NCBI RefSeq assembly: GCF_900156335.1
Contig: NZ_FTMZ01000016.1
Location: 48,062 to 112,061, forward strand
Length of the DNA: 64,000 nt
From: Sphaerotilus natans
GTDB taxonomy: Bacteria; Pseudomonadota; Gammaproteobacteria; Burkholderiales; Burkholderiaceae_C
Direction of reading: 5' to 3'
Shown here: in pieces, positions 54,146 through 64,000 of the stretch
Layout: every line of letters begins with the position of its first letter
Position numbering within the stretch: the first letter of the stretch is position 1
The notes under the pieces: generated by a model
Database searches by the model: none
Told to the model about the DNA's origin: nothing
What the model saw: the letters and a program-made list of their open reading frames with translations, nothing else
Made by a program: the position numbers and the translations under genes

Positions 54146-56223
54146 CCCTCGCCGATCGCCTGCTGCCTGCGCAGGGCGCCCACGATCCGCGCCCCGGCCT
54201 GGCGCGCCTGACCGTCGGCCTGCGCCGGGTGCCCACGCTGGCGGCGATGCTGCCGGAATGGCGCATGGTCGACCGGCGCGCGCCCGCCGACGTCGCCGCG
54301 GTCATGGCCTGGGGCCACCGCCCCAGCGCCGAGGTGGCTGAGGCCTTCGCCGCGCGCCACGGCCTGCCGCTGATCCGCGTCGAGGACGGCTTCCTGCGCT
54401 CGGTCGAGCTGGGCAGCCGCTGTCCGCCGCTGTCCATCGTCGTCGACGATCTGGGCGGCATCCACTACGACCCGCACCGGCCCTCGCGGCTGGAGCAGCA
54501 GATCCTGCAGTCGCACGACGGCGCGGCGGTCGCGCGCGCGCTGGCGCTGCAGCAGCAGTGGGTCGAGGCGCGGGTGTCGAAGTACAACCACGTACGCGAC
54601 GGCCTGCCCGGCGCGCTGCGCCACGAGGCGGCCCGCGCTCCGGTGCTGGTGATCGACCAGACCGCGGGCGATGCCTCGATCGCCGGCAGCGGCGCCGACG
54701 CGGCCAGCTTCCGGCACCTGCTCGAGGCCGCGCTCGACGAGCATCCGCACGCGCCGATCTGGCTGAAGGTGCATCCGGACGTGATCGCCGGGCGGCGCCG
54801 TGGCCATTTCGAGGCGCTGGGCGCGGCCACCTCGGCGCGGGTCACGCTGATCGCCGGCGACGTGCATCCGCCGGCGCTGCTCGAGGTCTGCCGCGCGGTC
54901 TATGTCGTCAGCTCGCAGATGGGCTTCGAGGCGCTGCTGCACGGCCGCCCGGTGCGCTGCTTCGGCCTGCCCTTCTACGCCGGCTGGGGCCTGACCGAGG
55001 ACCGCCTGCCCGCGCCCGAGCGCCGGCGCGGCCAGCCGCGCACGCTGGCCGATCTGGTCCATGCCGCGCTGATCGCGCATCCGCGCCATCTCGACCCCGA
55101 GACCGGCCGGCGCTGCGAGCCCGAGCGGCTGATCGAGCACCTGGCGCTGCAGCGGCGCATGCGCGCGCGCTGGCCGGCGCAGGTGCAGGCGCTGGGCTTC
55201 TCGCACTGGAAGCGGCCGATCGTGCAGGCCTTCCTGCAGGGCAGCACGGTCGAGCCGGTGCGCCAGCCGCAGCAGCTCGACCCGGCGCGGGCGGTGGCGG
55301 TCTGGGGTCGGTGCGACCTGCCGGGCCTGCAGCCGGGCACGCCGGTGCTTCGGCTGGAGGACGGCTTCGTGCGCTCGGTCGGCCTGGGCGCCGAGCTGGT
55401 GCAGCCGCTGTCGTGGATCGTCGATGACCTGGGGCTGCACTTCGACGCCAGCCGCCCGAGCCGGCTCGAGCAGCTGCTGCAGCACCACGCCTTCGACGAG
55501 CCGCTGCGCCGGCGTGCCGCCGTCCTGCGCCAGGCGCTGATCCAGGCGGGACTCACGAAATACAACGTCGGCCAGGGCGACTGGCGCCGGCCCGAGGGCC
55601 CGCGCCGGGTGGTGCTGGTGCCGGGCCAGGTCGAGACCGATGCCTCGATCCTCTGGGGCTGCGCGCAGGTGCGCGACAACGCCGCACTGCTGGCTGCGGC
55701 GCGCCGTGCCGAGCCCGGGGCCTGGCTGGTCTACAAGCCGCATCCGGACGTGCTCGCCGGCCTGCGCCGCGGCGAGCGCGACACGGTCGTGCCCGGCCGC
55801 GACTGCGACGAGGTGGTCACCACCGCCCCGATGCACCGGCTGCTCGACCAGGTCGACGCGGTGCATGTGATGACCTCGCTGGCCGGCTTCGAGGCGCTGC
55901 TGCGCGGGCGCGAGGTCATCACCTGGGGCCTGCCCTTCTACGCCGGCTGGGGCCTGACCGACGACCGCGCGCCGCCCGAGTCGCCGGCGCTGCGCCGGCG
56001 CCAGCGCCGGCTGCAGCTCGACGAGCTGGTCGCCGCGGCGCTGATCCTCTATCCGACCTACGTCAGCCGCCGCTCGGGCGCCTTCACCACGCCGGAGCGG
56101 GCGCTGCGCGAGCTGATCGAGTGGCGCGACACGCCGTCCACCCGCGGCGAGCGGCTGCAGCGCCTGCGCCGCCAGCTGCGGCTGAAGCTGCTGGGCACGC
56201 TGGCGCGGCTGCTTGGGCGCTGA
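54142..56223 (+). CDS. kpsC: Capsule Kdo-linker transferase KpsC
   Basis: A 693-residue cytosolic protein with two related glycosyltransferase modules (about 15-330 and 340-665), as in KpsC, which builds the poly-Kdo linker on lyso-phosphatidylglycerol with KpsS. The duplicated phrases are RVEDGFLRSVELG and RLEDGFVRSVGLG; SKYNHV and TKYNVG; WLKVHPDVIAG and VYKPHPDVLAG; and FYAGWGLTEDR and FYAGWGLTDDR. The start is GTG 54142, overlapping the kpsF stop. The C-terminus is basic (RLQRLRRQLRLKLLG). Confidence 0.94.
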   Translation: MTLADRLLPAQGAHDPRPGLARLTVGLRRVPTLAAMLPEWRMVDRRAPADVAAVMAWGHRPSAEVAEAFAARHGLPLIRVEDGFLRSVELGSRCPPLSIVVDDLGGIHYDPHRPSRLEQQILQSHDGAAVARALALQQQWVEARVSKYNHVRDGLPGALRHEAARAPVLVIDQTAGDASIAGSGADAASFRHLLEAALDEHPHAPIWLKVHPDVIAGRRRGHFEALGAATSARVTLIAGDVHPPALLEVCRAVYVVSSQMGFEALLHGRPVRCFGLPFYAGWGLTEDRLPAPERRRGQPRTLADLVHAALIAHPRHLDPETGRRCEPERLIEHLALQRRMRARWPAQVQALGFSHWKRPIVQAFLQGSTVEPVRQPQQLDPARAVAVWGRCDLPGLQPGTPVLRLEDGFVRSVGLGAELVQPLSWIVDDLGLHFDASRPSRLEQLLQHHAFDEPLRRRAAVLRQALIQAGLTKYNVGQGDWRRPEGPRRVVLVPGQVETDASILWGCAQVRDNAALLAAARRAEPGAWLVYKPHPDVLAGLRRGERDTVVPGRDCDEVVTTAPMHRLLDQVDAVHVMTSLAGFEALLRGREVITWGLPFYAGWGLTDDRAPPESPALRRRQRRLQLDELVAAALILYPTYVSRRSGAFTTPERALRELIEWRDTPSTRGERLQRLRRQLRLKLLGTLARLLGR

Positions 56224-56311
56224 GCCCCCCTCATGCCCGGGGCGGCATGAACGGGATTGACCGCCGGGCGGCGCACTTATCCCGCCTTTCCCGCCGCGCG
56301 GTCTGCGCTGA

Positions 56312-56327
56312 AATCTCGGCAGAGATT
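56312..56327 (+). promoter_or_regulatory. Small hairpin in the kpsC-kpsS gap
   Basis: AATCTC-GGCA-GAGATT is a perfect 6-bp stem 20 nt before the kpsS ATG. A GCCCC/GGGGC stem also follows the kpsC stop. The 124-nt gap is the only sizeable break in the capsule locus after kpsF. Confidence 0.35.
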
Positions 56328-56347
56328 GCCGATCCCGACCCCACCCG

Positions 56348-57691
56348 ATGCCCGCCCCCACGTCACCGCCCGCCCCCGAGGTCGACGCCACCACCCCGGC
56401 GGTCTGGCCGACCGCCCTGCGTGCCCTGGCCAGGCACCGCCGCACGCTGATGCTGCAGGGACCGATCGGCTGGTTCTTCGATCGGCTCGCCCGGGTGCTG
56501 CAGCAGCAGGGCCAGAGCGTCACCAAGGTGCATTTCAACGGCGGCGACGAGCTGTTCTGGCGCCATCCGGACGCACTGCGCTTCACCCAGCGCATCGAGT
56601 CGCTCGACGGCTGGCTGCGCACGCTGGTGCGCGCCCGCCACATCGACGCGATCGTGCTCTTCGGCCAGATGCGGCCGGTGCACTGCATCGCCCGGCAGGT
56701 CGCGCGCGAGCTGGGCATCGAGGTCTTCGTGCTCGAGGAAGGCTACCTGCGTCCGGACCATGTGACGATCGAGCGCCGCGGCGTCAACGCGCTGTCGCGG
56801 CTGCCGCGCGCGGCCAGCTTCTATGCCCAGCACCAGCCGGAAGCCGAGCTGCCGCCGCTGCCCGCAGCGCTGCCGACCGACCAGCGCATCGGCCGCACGG
56901 CGGGGCTGGCGATGCGCTATTACCTGGGGGCGCTGCTGCGCCACTGGCGCTATCCGAACCGGGTTCATCACCGCTCGCTCGATCCGGTCGCCGAGGGCTG
57001 GCGCTGGTTCACCGGCGGCCTGCGCAAGCCGCTGCACGCCTGGCGCGAGCGCGGCCTGCAGCAGCGGCTGTGCAGCGCGCCGCTGTCGCGGCGCTGGTTC
57101 CTGGTGCCGCTGCAGGTGCATGACGACAGCCAGATCCGCCATCACTCGCGCTTCGCCGGCATGGAGGACTTCATCGAGGAGGTGATGGTGTCCTTTGCCA
57201 CCCAGGCCGCGCCCGACCTGCACTTGGCGATCAAGCACCATCCGATGGACCGCGCCTATGTCGACTACCGCCGGCTGATCGATGCGCTGAGTCACCGGCT
57301 CGGACTGGACGGCCGGGTGCACTGCCTGCACGACCAGCATCTGCCGACGCTGCTCGACCATGCGCTCGGGGTGGTCACCATCAACAGCACCGTCGGCCTG
57401 CAGGCGCTGCACCACGGCACACCGGTGATGGCGCTGGGCGACTCGGTCTACGGCATTCCGGGCCTGGTGCACGCCGGACCGCTGGCCACCTTCTGGCAAG
57501 ACCCCGGTCAGGTCGACCAGGCGCTGTACCGCAGCTTCCGGCGCCATCTGCTCGAGCACACCCAGCTCAACGCCAGCTTCTACGCACGCATGCCGGCGCT
57601 GGACAGCGCGGTGCCCCCCCTGCCGGCCGAACCCGCGCCCGGGCAGACCGTCAGACCGGGTACGTACCCGGCATCAGCAGCGCCGGGCTGA
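56348..57691 (+). CDS. kpsS: Capsule polysaccharide export protein KpsS
   Basis: A 447-residue cytosolic Kdo transferase that adds the first Kdo to lyso-phosphatidylglycerol. It begins with a disordered Pro-rich stretch, then LMLQGPIGWFFDRLARVLQQQGQSVTKVHFNGGDELFW, read in parts. VFVLEEGYLRPDHVTIERRGVN and FVPLQV-like FLVPLQVHDDSQIRHHS follow, then GVVTINSTVGLQALHHGTPVMALGDSVYGIPGL (parts). All are KpsS signatures. It is the last gene of the capsule locus; the final 41 nt overlap the convergent lldD. Confidence 0.94.
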   Translation: MPAPTSPPAPEVDATTPAVWPTALRALARHRRTLMLQGPIGWFFDRLARVLQQQGQSVTKVHFNGGDELFWRHPDALRFTQRIESLDGWLRTLVRARHIDAIVLFGQMRPVHCIARQVARELGIEVFVLEEGYLRPDHVTIERRGVNALSRLPRAASFYAQHQPEAELPPLPAALPTDQRIGRTAGLAMRYYLGALLRHWRYPNRVHHRSLDPVAEGWRWFTGGLRKPLHAWRERGLQQRLCSAPLSRRWFLVPLQVHDDSQIRHHSRFAGMEDFIEEVMVSFATQAAPDLHLAIKHHPMDRAYVDYRRLIDALSHRLGLDGRVHCLHDQHLPTLLDHALGVVTINSTVGLQALHHGTPVMALGDSVYGIPGLVHAGPLATFWQDPGQVDQALYRSFRRHLLEHTQLNASFYARMPALDSAVPPLPAEPAPGQTVRPGTYPASAAPG

Positions 57692-58826
57692 TGCGATCGA
57701 CCGAGGTGCAGCCGCACAGCGCCATCGTCAGCTCCAGGTCCTCGGCGAGGATCTGCAGGCAGCGGTCGACACCCGAGCGGCCCTGCGCGGCCAGGCCGTA
57801 GAGCCACGGCCGCCCGACCAGCGCGGCCTGCGCACCCAGCGCCAGCATCTTCAGCACGTCCTGGCCGGAGCGGATGCCGCTGTCGACCCAGACTTCCGGG
57901 CCGGTCTGCCCGGCGGCACTGACCGAGCGCGCCGCCTCGACCGCACGCGGCAGCACCTCGACCGTCGCCGGCGCGCCGTCGAGCTGGCGCCCGCCGTGGT
58001 TGGACACCACCACCGCCGCCACGCCCAGCCGCGCCGCCTGCGCGATGTCCTGCGGATCCATCAGGCCCTTGAGGATCAGCGGCCCGCCCCACTGCCGCAT
58101 CACCCACTCGACGTCCTGCCAGGACAGCGTCGGGTCGACCTCGAGGTTCTTCCAGTTCGTCAGCGTCGACAAGTCCTTCACGCCGGGCGCGTGGCCGATG
58201 ATGTTGCCGAAGGTGCGCCGGCGGGTGCGCAGCATGCCCAGGCACCAGGCCGGATGGCGCATCAGGTCCAGCGCCACGCGCGGGCGCCAGAACTGCGGCG
58301 GCGTCGACAGGCCGTTGCGCACGTCCTTGTAGCGCCGCCCCAGCAGCGGCGCGTCGACCGTCAGGATCAGCGCCGAGCAGCGCGCAGCCTTCGCGCGCTC
58401 GATCAGGCTGGCCGAGAAGCCGCGGTCGCGCAGCAGGTAGAGCTGGAACCAGAACGGCGCCTTCGTCGCCGCGGCGACATCCTCGATCGAGCAGATGCTC
58501 ATCGTCGACAGCGCGAAGGGCACGCCGAACTGCTCGGCCGCGCGCGCGGCGTGAATCTCGCCGTCCGGATGGAAGATGCCCGCCAGCCCGGCCGGGCCGA
58601 GCGCCACCGGCATCGCCACCGGCCGGCCCAGCATCGTCGAGCGGATCTGCCGGCCCTCCAGGTCGACGGCGACGCGCTGGCGCAGCCCGATCGCCGCCAG
58701 CCGCTCGGTGTTGGCGCGGTAGGTGCGCTCGGTCCACGAGCCGGCGTCGATGTAGTCGTAGAACATGCGCGGCAGGCGGCGCTGCGCCAGCTGGCGCAGG
58801 TCCTCGATCGACGGGGCGAAAGGCAC
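57651..58826 (-). CDS. lldD: FMN-dependent alpha-hydroxy-acid dehydrogenase, LldD family (copy 1)
   Basis: A 391-residue flavoenzyme of the L-lactate dehydrogenase/glycolate oxidase family. RRLPRMFYDYIDAGSWTERTYRAN contains the conserved substrate Tyr, the FMN site includes FQLYLLRDRGFSASLIERAKAA, and the active-site His and Arg are in [22 protein letters not shown] (parts). The start is GTG 58826 with GAGGAG upstream. The next gene upstream is a close paralog, so the pair arose by duplication. A second lactate route, LutABC, is also encoded here. Exact substrate is not fixed by sequence. Confidence 0.88.
   Translation of the reverse strand: MPFAPSIEDLRQLAQRRLPRMFYDYIDAGSWTERTYRANTERLAAIGLRQRVAVDLEGRQIRSTMLGRPVAMPVALGPAGLAGIFHPDGEIHAARAAEQFGVPFALSTMSICSIEDVAAATKAPFWFQLYLLRDRGFSASLIERAKAARCSALILTVDAPLLGRRYKDVRNGLSTPPQFWRPRVALDLMRHPAWCLGMLRTRRRTFGNIIGHAPGVKDLSTLTNWKNLEVDPTLSWQDVEWVMRQWGGPLILKGLMDPQDIAQAARLGVAAVVVSNHGGRQLDGAPATVEVLPRAVEAARSVSAAGQTGPEVWVDSGIRSGQDVLKMLALGAQAALVGRPWLYGLAAQGRSGVDRCLQILAEDLELTMALCGCTSVDRISPALLMPGTYPV
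57656..57671. terminator. Perfect palindrome at the kpsS/lldD convergent overlap
   Basis: CCGGGTACGTACCCGG is a 16-bp perfect palindrome just inside the lldD 3' end and within the 41-nt antisense overlap with kpsS. It may form a hairpin on both transcripts. Confidence 0.35.
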
Positions 58827-58884
58827 GGGCGGTTCTCCTCGGACGGCGGTCCAGGCGGGTTCAGGCAGGTTCAGGCGACAGCCG

Positions 58885-58905
58885 GCATCCTAGCGAACAG
58901 GATGC
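58885..58905 (-). terminator. Hairpin containing the stop codon of the second dehydrogenase
   Basis: GCATCCT-agcgaac-AGGATGC is a perfect 7-bp stem with the stop codon (CTA on the plus strand) at the stem-loop border. GGTTCAGGC is repeated in the adjoining gap before lldD. There is no U-tract. Confidence 0.4.
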
Positions 58906-60035
58906 GCCAGGATGCGCGCATCGACCGTGTCGATCGCGGTGTGGCCGCAGAAGGCCATCGTCAGGTCGAGTTCCTTGTGCAGGATCTCCAGCGCCTTCGT
59001 GACGCCGGCCTCGCCCATCGCGCCCAGGCCGTAGAGAAAGGCGCGGCCGATCATCGTGCCGCGCGCGCCCAGCGCCCGCGCCTTGAGCACGTCCTGCCCG
59101 GAGCGGATGCCGCCGTCCATCCAGACCTCGATGTCGCGCCCGACCGCCTCGGCGATGGCCGGCAGCGCCTCGATCGCGCTGGGCGCGCCGTCGAGCTGGC
59201 GCCCGCCGTGGTTGGACACCACCAGCGCGTCGGCGCCGGAGCCTGCCGCCAGGCGCGCGTCCTCCGGCTCCATCACGCCCTTGAGGATCAGCGGCCCGCC
59301 CCAGCGCTTCTTGATCCACTCGACGTCGGCCCAGCTCAGGCGCGGGTCGAACTGCTGCGCGGTCCACTGGCCCAGCGAGCTCATGTCGTCGACCCCGTCG
59401 ACATGGCCGATGATGTTGCCGAAGCCGCGCCGCGACGTGCCAAGCATCCCGAGGCACCAGCGCGGCTTGGTCATCATGTCGAGCAGGTTGGGCAGCGTCA
59501 GCTTCGGCGGCGCCGACAGGCCGTTCTTCAGGTCCTTGTGGCGCTGGCCGAGGATCTGCAGGTCCAGCGTCAGCACCAGCGCGCTGCAGCCAGCCGCCTT
59601 CGCGCGGTCGATCAGTCGCTCGACGAAGGCGCGGTCGCGCATCACGTAGAGCTGGAACCAGAACGGCTTCGTCGTGGCCGCGGCCACATCCTCGATCGAG
59701 CAGATGCTCATCGTCGACAGCGTGAAGGGCACGCCGAACTTCTCGGCCGCGCGCGCGGCCAGGATCTCGCCGTCGGCATGCTGCATGCCGGTCAGGCCGG
59801 TCGGCGCGATTGCCACCGGCATCGCCACCGGCTGGCCGATCATCGTCGTGGCGGTGCTGCGCCCGTCCATGTTCACCGCCACGCGCTGGCGCAGCTTCTG
59901 GCGGCGGAAGTCGTCCTCGTTGGCGCGGTAGGTCGATTCGGTCCAGGAGCCGGAATCGGCGTAGTCGTAGAACATGCGCGGCACGCGGCGCTGCGCCAGC
60001 CGGCGCAGGTCCTCGATGCAGGTGATGACGGTCAT
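58890..60035 (-). CDS. FMN-dependent alpha-hydroxy-acid dehydrogenase (copy 2)
   Basis: A 381-residue paralog of the preceding lld[40 protein letters not shown] (parts) matches its N-terminus closely, and [23 protein letters not shown] has the active-site His. [22 protein letters not shown] is the FMN phosphate loop. Differences in the substrate loop (here [23 protein letters not shown]) could mean a different hydroxy acid, for example glycolate or mandelate. The ATG at 60035 was chosen; the open extension to 60338 runs across the str promoter and is a shadow. Transcribed away from rpsL. Confidence 0.85.
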   Translation of the reverse strand: MTVITCIEDLRRLAQRRVPRMFYDYADSGSWTESTYRANEDDFRRQKLRQRVAVNMDGRSTATTMIGQPVAMPVAIAPTGLTGMQHADGEILAARAAEKFGVPFTLSTMSICSIEDVAAATTKPFWFQLYVMRDRAFVERLIDRAKAAGCSALVLTLDLQILGQRHKDLKNGLSAPPKLTLPNLLDMMTKPRWCLGMLGTSRRGFGNIIGHVDGVDDMSSLGQWTAQQFDPRLSWADVEWIKKRWGGPLILKGVMEPEDARLAAGSGADALVVSNHGGRQLDGAPSAIEALPAIAEAVGRDIEVWMDGGIRSGQDVLKARALGARGTMIGRAFLYGLGAMGEAGVTKALEILHKELDLTMAFCGHTAIDTVDARILAHPVR

Positions 60036-60093
60036 CGTGGGGGCTCTCCTCGTGCCGCCGATTCTGCGCGATGCCCGGCCGTATCGGTCTGCA

Positions 60094-60123
60094 TTGCCGG
60101 ATCGGCCGCAAGACGAGTACAAT
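60094..60123 (+). promoter_or_regulatory. Promoter of the str operon
   Basis: TTGCCG (60094-60099) and TACAAT (60118-60123) are separated by 18 bp and are the best promoter pair upstream of rpsL, leaving a leader of about 105 nt. Confidence 0.65.
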
Positions 60124-60130
60124 CGAAAGC

Positions 60131-60204
60131 TTTTCGGAAATTTCCGAGCGCTCTGCCATGGGCAAACGCCTTCGAGCACGGCAGCGGAAGAAGTTTTCGG
60201 AAAT
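60131..60204 (+). promoter_or_regulatory. rpsL leader with palindrome and repeat
   Basis: The 11-base word TTTTCGGAAAT occurs at 60131-60141 and 60194-60204; the first copy is extended to the 12-bp palindrome CGGAAATTTCCG (60135-60146). Such structure in a ribosomal protein leader could serve autoregulation. Confidence 0.4.
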
Positions 60205-60234
60205 GTCGTAACTTCAAACGGGAACAAGTTACCC

Positions 60235-60609
60235 ATGCCTACCATCAACCAGCTGGTGCGCCAAGGCCGTGAGGTCGAGGTCACCAAGTCCAAGTCGCCT
60301 GCGATGCAGAACTGCCCGCAGCGCCGGGGTGTCTGCACCCGCGTCTACACCACGACCCCGAAGAAGCCGAACTCGGCGCTGCGGAAGGTCGCCAAGGTGC
60401 GCCTGACCAACGGTTTCGAGGTCATCTCGTACATCGGCGGTGAAGGCCACAACCTGCAGGAACACAGCGTCGTGCTCGTGCGCGGCGGCCGTGTCAAGGA
60501 TCTGCCGGGTGTTCGCTACCACATCGTCCGCGGCTCGCTGGACCTGCAAGGCGTCAAGGATCGCAAGCAGTCCCGCTCCAAGTACGGTGCGAAGCGCCCG
60601 AAGAAGTGA
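60235..60609 (+). CDS. rpsL: 30S ribosomal protein S12
   Basis: A 124-residue decoding-centre protein. [22 protein letters not shown] opens the protein, and [21 protein letters not shown] and [19 protein letters not shown] follow. K43 and K88 are the wild-type residues, so no streptomycin-resistance allele is present. The start is the ATG at 60235; open extensions upstream are not conserved. First gene of the str operon. Confidence 0.99.
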   Translation: MPTINQLVRQGREVEVTKSKSPAMQNCPQRRGVCTRVYTTTPKKPNSALRKVAKVRLTNGFEVISYIGGEGHNLQEHSVVLVRGGRVKDLPGVRYHIVRGSLDLQGVKDRKQSRSKYGAKRPKK

Positions 60610-60667
60610 TCGGTTCGCGGATCGTTCACTGACTCGTCATCGACTCGTCACCGCCCGCCCTCAGGCT

Positions 60668-60704
60668 GGCGTGTCGGCGGGCCCCGCGGCAGCATGCCGA
60701 CGCC
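60668..60704 (+). promoter_or_regulatory. Structured rpsL-rpsG intercistronic region, candidate S7 site
   Basis: In a 195-nt gap, GGCG-tg-TCGGC (60668-60678) pairs with GCCGACGCC (60696-60704) as a 9-bp stem with a bulge, and GCCCGCC/GGCGGGC stems overlap it. In E. coli the equivalent gap binds S7 for translational feedback. GACTCGTCA is directly repeated just upstream. Confidence 0.4.
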
Positions 60705-60804
60705 AAAGAGCGCGGATGACTGTCGAGTAAGCGGATGTCCAGGCTGCAAGTGACATCCCCGGCGACCGCAAGGTCAGCCAGCTGAAGCCCTGAAAGGAAT
60801 TGAA

Positions 60805-61275
60805 ATGCCTCGTCGTCGCGAAGTACCCAAGCGCGAGATCCTGCCGGATCCGAAGTTCGGATCGGTCGATCTGTCCAAGTTCATGAACGTCATCATGGAA
60901 TCGGGCAAGAAGGCCGTCGCCGAGCGCATCATCTACGGTGCCCTCGAGCAGGTCGAGAAGAAGGCGGGCAAGGACCCGCTGGAAATCTTCCTGACCGCCC
61001 TGAACAACGTCAAGCCGGTCGTCGAAGTCAAGAGCCGCCGCGTCGGTGGTGCGAACTACCAAGTTCCCGTGGAAGTTCGTCCCGTCCGCCGCATGGCCCT
61101 GGCGATGCGCTGGCTGAAGGACTCGGCCCGCAAGCGCAGCGAGAAGTCGATGGCCCAGCGTCTGGCCAACGAGCTGCTCGAGGCCTGCGAAGGCCGTGGC
61201 GGCGCGATGAAGAAGCGCGACGAAGTGCACCGCATGGCTGAAGCCAACAAGGCGTTCTCGCACTTCCGTTTCTGA
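60805..61275 (+). CDS. rpsG: 30S ribosomal protein S7
   Basis: A 156-residue assembly-initiator protein of the small subunit. [20 protein letters not shown] opens it; [14 protein letters not shown] [22 protein letters not shown] and [18 protein letters not shown] follow, and the C-terminus is [15 protein letters not shown]. An AAGGAA ribosome site precedes the ATG at 60805. Second gene of the str operon. Confidence 0.99.
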   Translation: MPRRREVPKREILPDPKFGSVDLSKFMNVIMESGKKAVAERIIYGALEQVEKKAGKDPLEIFLTALNNVKPVVEVKSRRVGGANYQVPVEVRPVRRMALAMRWLKDSARKRSEKSMAQRLANELLEACEGRGGAMKKRDEVHRMAEANKAFSHFRF

Positions 61276-61359
61276 TCGGGCCCGCCCGACACTGACCCCT
61301 GACTGCCCCGTCCGGCCTTTCCTGGCCGTCTGGGGCTTTCTGCCTATCTGGAGTGACAC

Positions 61360-63462
<2,103 letters not shown>

Positions 63463-63474
63463 TCTGAAGCGCGC

Positions 63475-63480
63475 TAGAAT
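63475..63480 (+). promoter_or_regulatory. Possible tuf promoter -10
   Basis: TAGAAT lies just after the fusA stop; the -35 is weak. Transcription would start near 63487, only a few bases before the hairpin at 63495. Confidence 0.4.
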
Positions 63481-63494
63481 CCTGCGCGCTACTG

Positions 63495-63526
63495 CTGCCA
63501 CCCTTGCGGGTGGCGGCTTCTTTTTT
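63495..63526 (+). terminator. Terminator-like hairpin between fusA and tuf
   Basis: GCCACCC-TTGC-GGGTGGC (63497-63514), extended by one G-U and one C-G pair, is followed by TTCTTTTTTG. It has a U-tract, unlike most hairpins here, and sits between the possible tuf -10 and tuf, so it would attenuate both read-through and new transcripts. Confidence 0.7.
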
Positions 63527-63613
63527 GTCTCCGGAGAACCTGCCCGCCCTTGCCGGTGGAGGCGGCCTTTCAGGGCTCCGAGAGACGTAAAACCACGCAC
63601 CGGCAATGTTCTT

Positions 63614-63627
63614 TGATCTGGAGATCA
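63614..63627 (+). promoter_or_regulatory. tuf ribosome binding site inside a palindrome
   Basis: TGATCTGGAGATCA is a perfect palindrome whose centre is the GGAG Shine-Dalgarno for ATG 63631. Folding would partly hide the site. Confidence 0.5.
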
Positions 63628-63630
63628 GAC

Positions 63631-64000
<370 letters not shown>

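Noticed and set aside
53380..56718. A 1112-codon minus-strand open frame across kpsF and kpsC.
   Set aside because: It mirrors conserved capsule genes and shows no domain; it is a GC-driven shadow.

Overview
The window is high-GC, densely coded chromosomal DNA with no sign of phage, insertion sequences or CRISPR. The gene content and order point to a betaproteobacterium of the order Burkholderiales. Diagnostic points are an NtrY kinase paired with a regulator that lacks the AAA+ domain; a cytochrome oxidase cluster with the DUF2970, DUF2909 and 49-residue small assembly proteins typical of that order; coxB with a fused cytochrome c domain; and the str operon rpsL-rpsG-fusA-tuf. The high GC suggests the Rubrivivax/Leptothrix/Sphaerotilus side of the order, which is an inference.

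Layout. 1-3.3 kb: a two-component system (the kinase is cut by the window start) and tRNA-Phe(GAA) with its own promoter and terminator. 3.3-7.6 kb: a YkgJ-type cysteine-cluster protein, a chemoreceptor, and a small divergent locus of methyltransferase, rhodanese lipoprotein and SLAC1/TehA-type membrane protein. 7.6-11.9 kb: katG, a CadR-type regulator divergent from a CDF metal exporter across a clear MerR-class promoter, and a hotdog thioesterase. 11.9-15.9 kb: a REP-like repeat pair, then lutABC for L-lactate oxidation with a divergent FadR-type regulator. 15.9-20.7 kb: a MarR-controlled tripartite EmrAB/NodT-type efflux operon whose four genes are joined by ATGA overlaps. 20.9-26.9 kb: sulfate uptake (two tandem binding proteins, cysTWA) and a convergent CysB/Cbl regulator. 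27-31.8 kb: thioredoxin-like protein, histidine phosphatase, secB-gpsA, trmL-comF and a degenerate BioC-like protein.

32.1-41.6 kb is a complete aa3-type cytochrome c oxidase locus: structural subunits II, I and III, copper assembly (ctaG, two SCO-like proteins), SURF1, and heme A synthesis (ctaA, ctaB). A NIT-type chemoreceptor follows. 43.8-57.7 kb is an ABC-transporter-dependent (group 2) capsule locus: export genes kpsM, kpsT, kpsE and kpsD; four cargo-specific genes (a two-domain glycosyltransferase, a second glycosyltransferase, a GNGPS-motif DUF115/GT42-like protein, and an alpha/beta hydrolase); then kpsF, kpsC and kpsS for the Kdo linker. Two tandem FMN alpha-hydroxy-acid dehydrogenase paralogs follow on the minus strand, and the window ends inside tuf.

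Cross-cutting patterns. (i) At least eight genes have a good -10 hexamer only 7-11 nt before the start codon and no Shine-Dalgarno, suggesting leaderless mRNAs. (ii) Many minus-strand gene ends, mostly at convergent junctions, carry perfect GC-rich hairpins with the stop codon in the loop or stem and no U-tract. The least explained proteins are the capsule cargo genes (48.1-53.1 kb), and the CDF exporter has an unusual predicted metal site.
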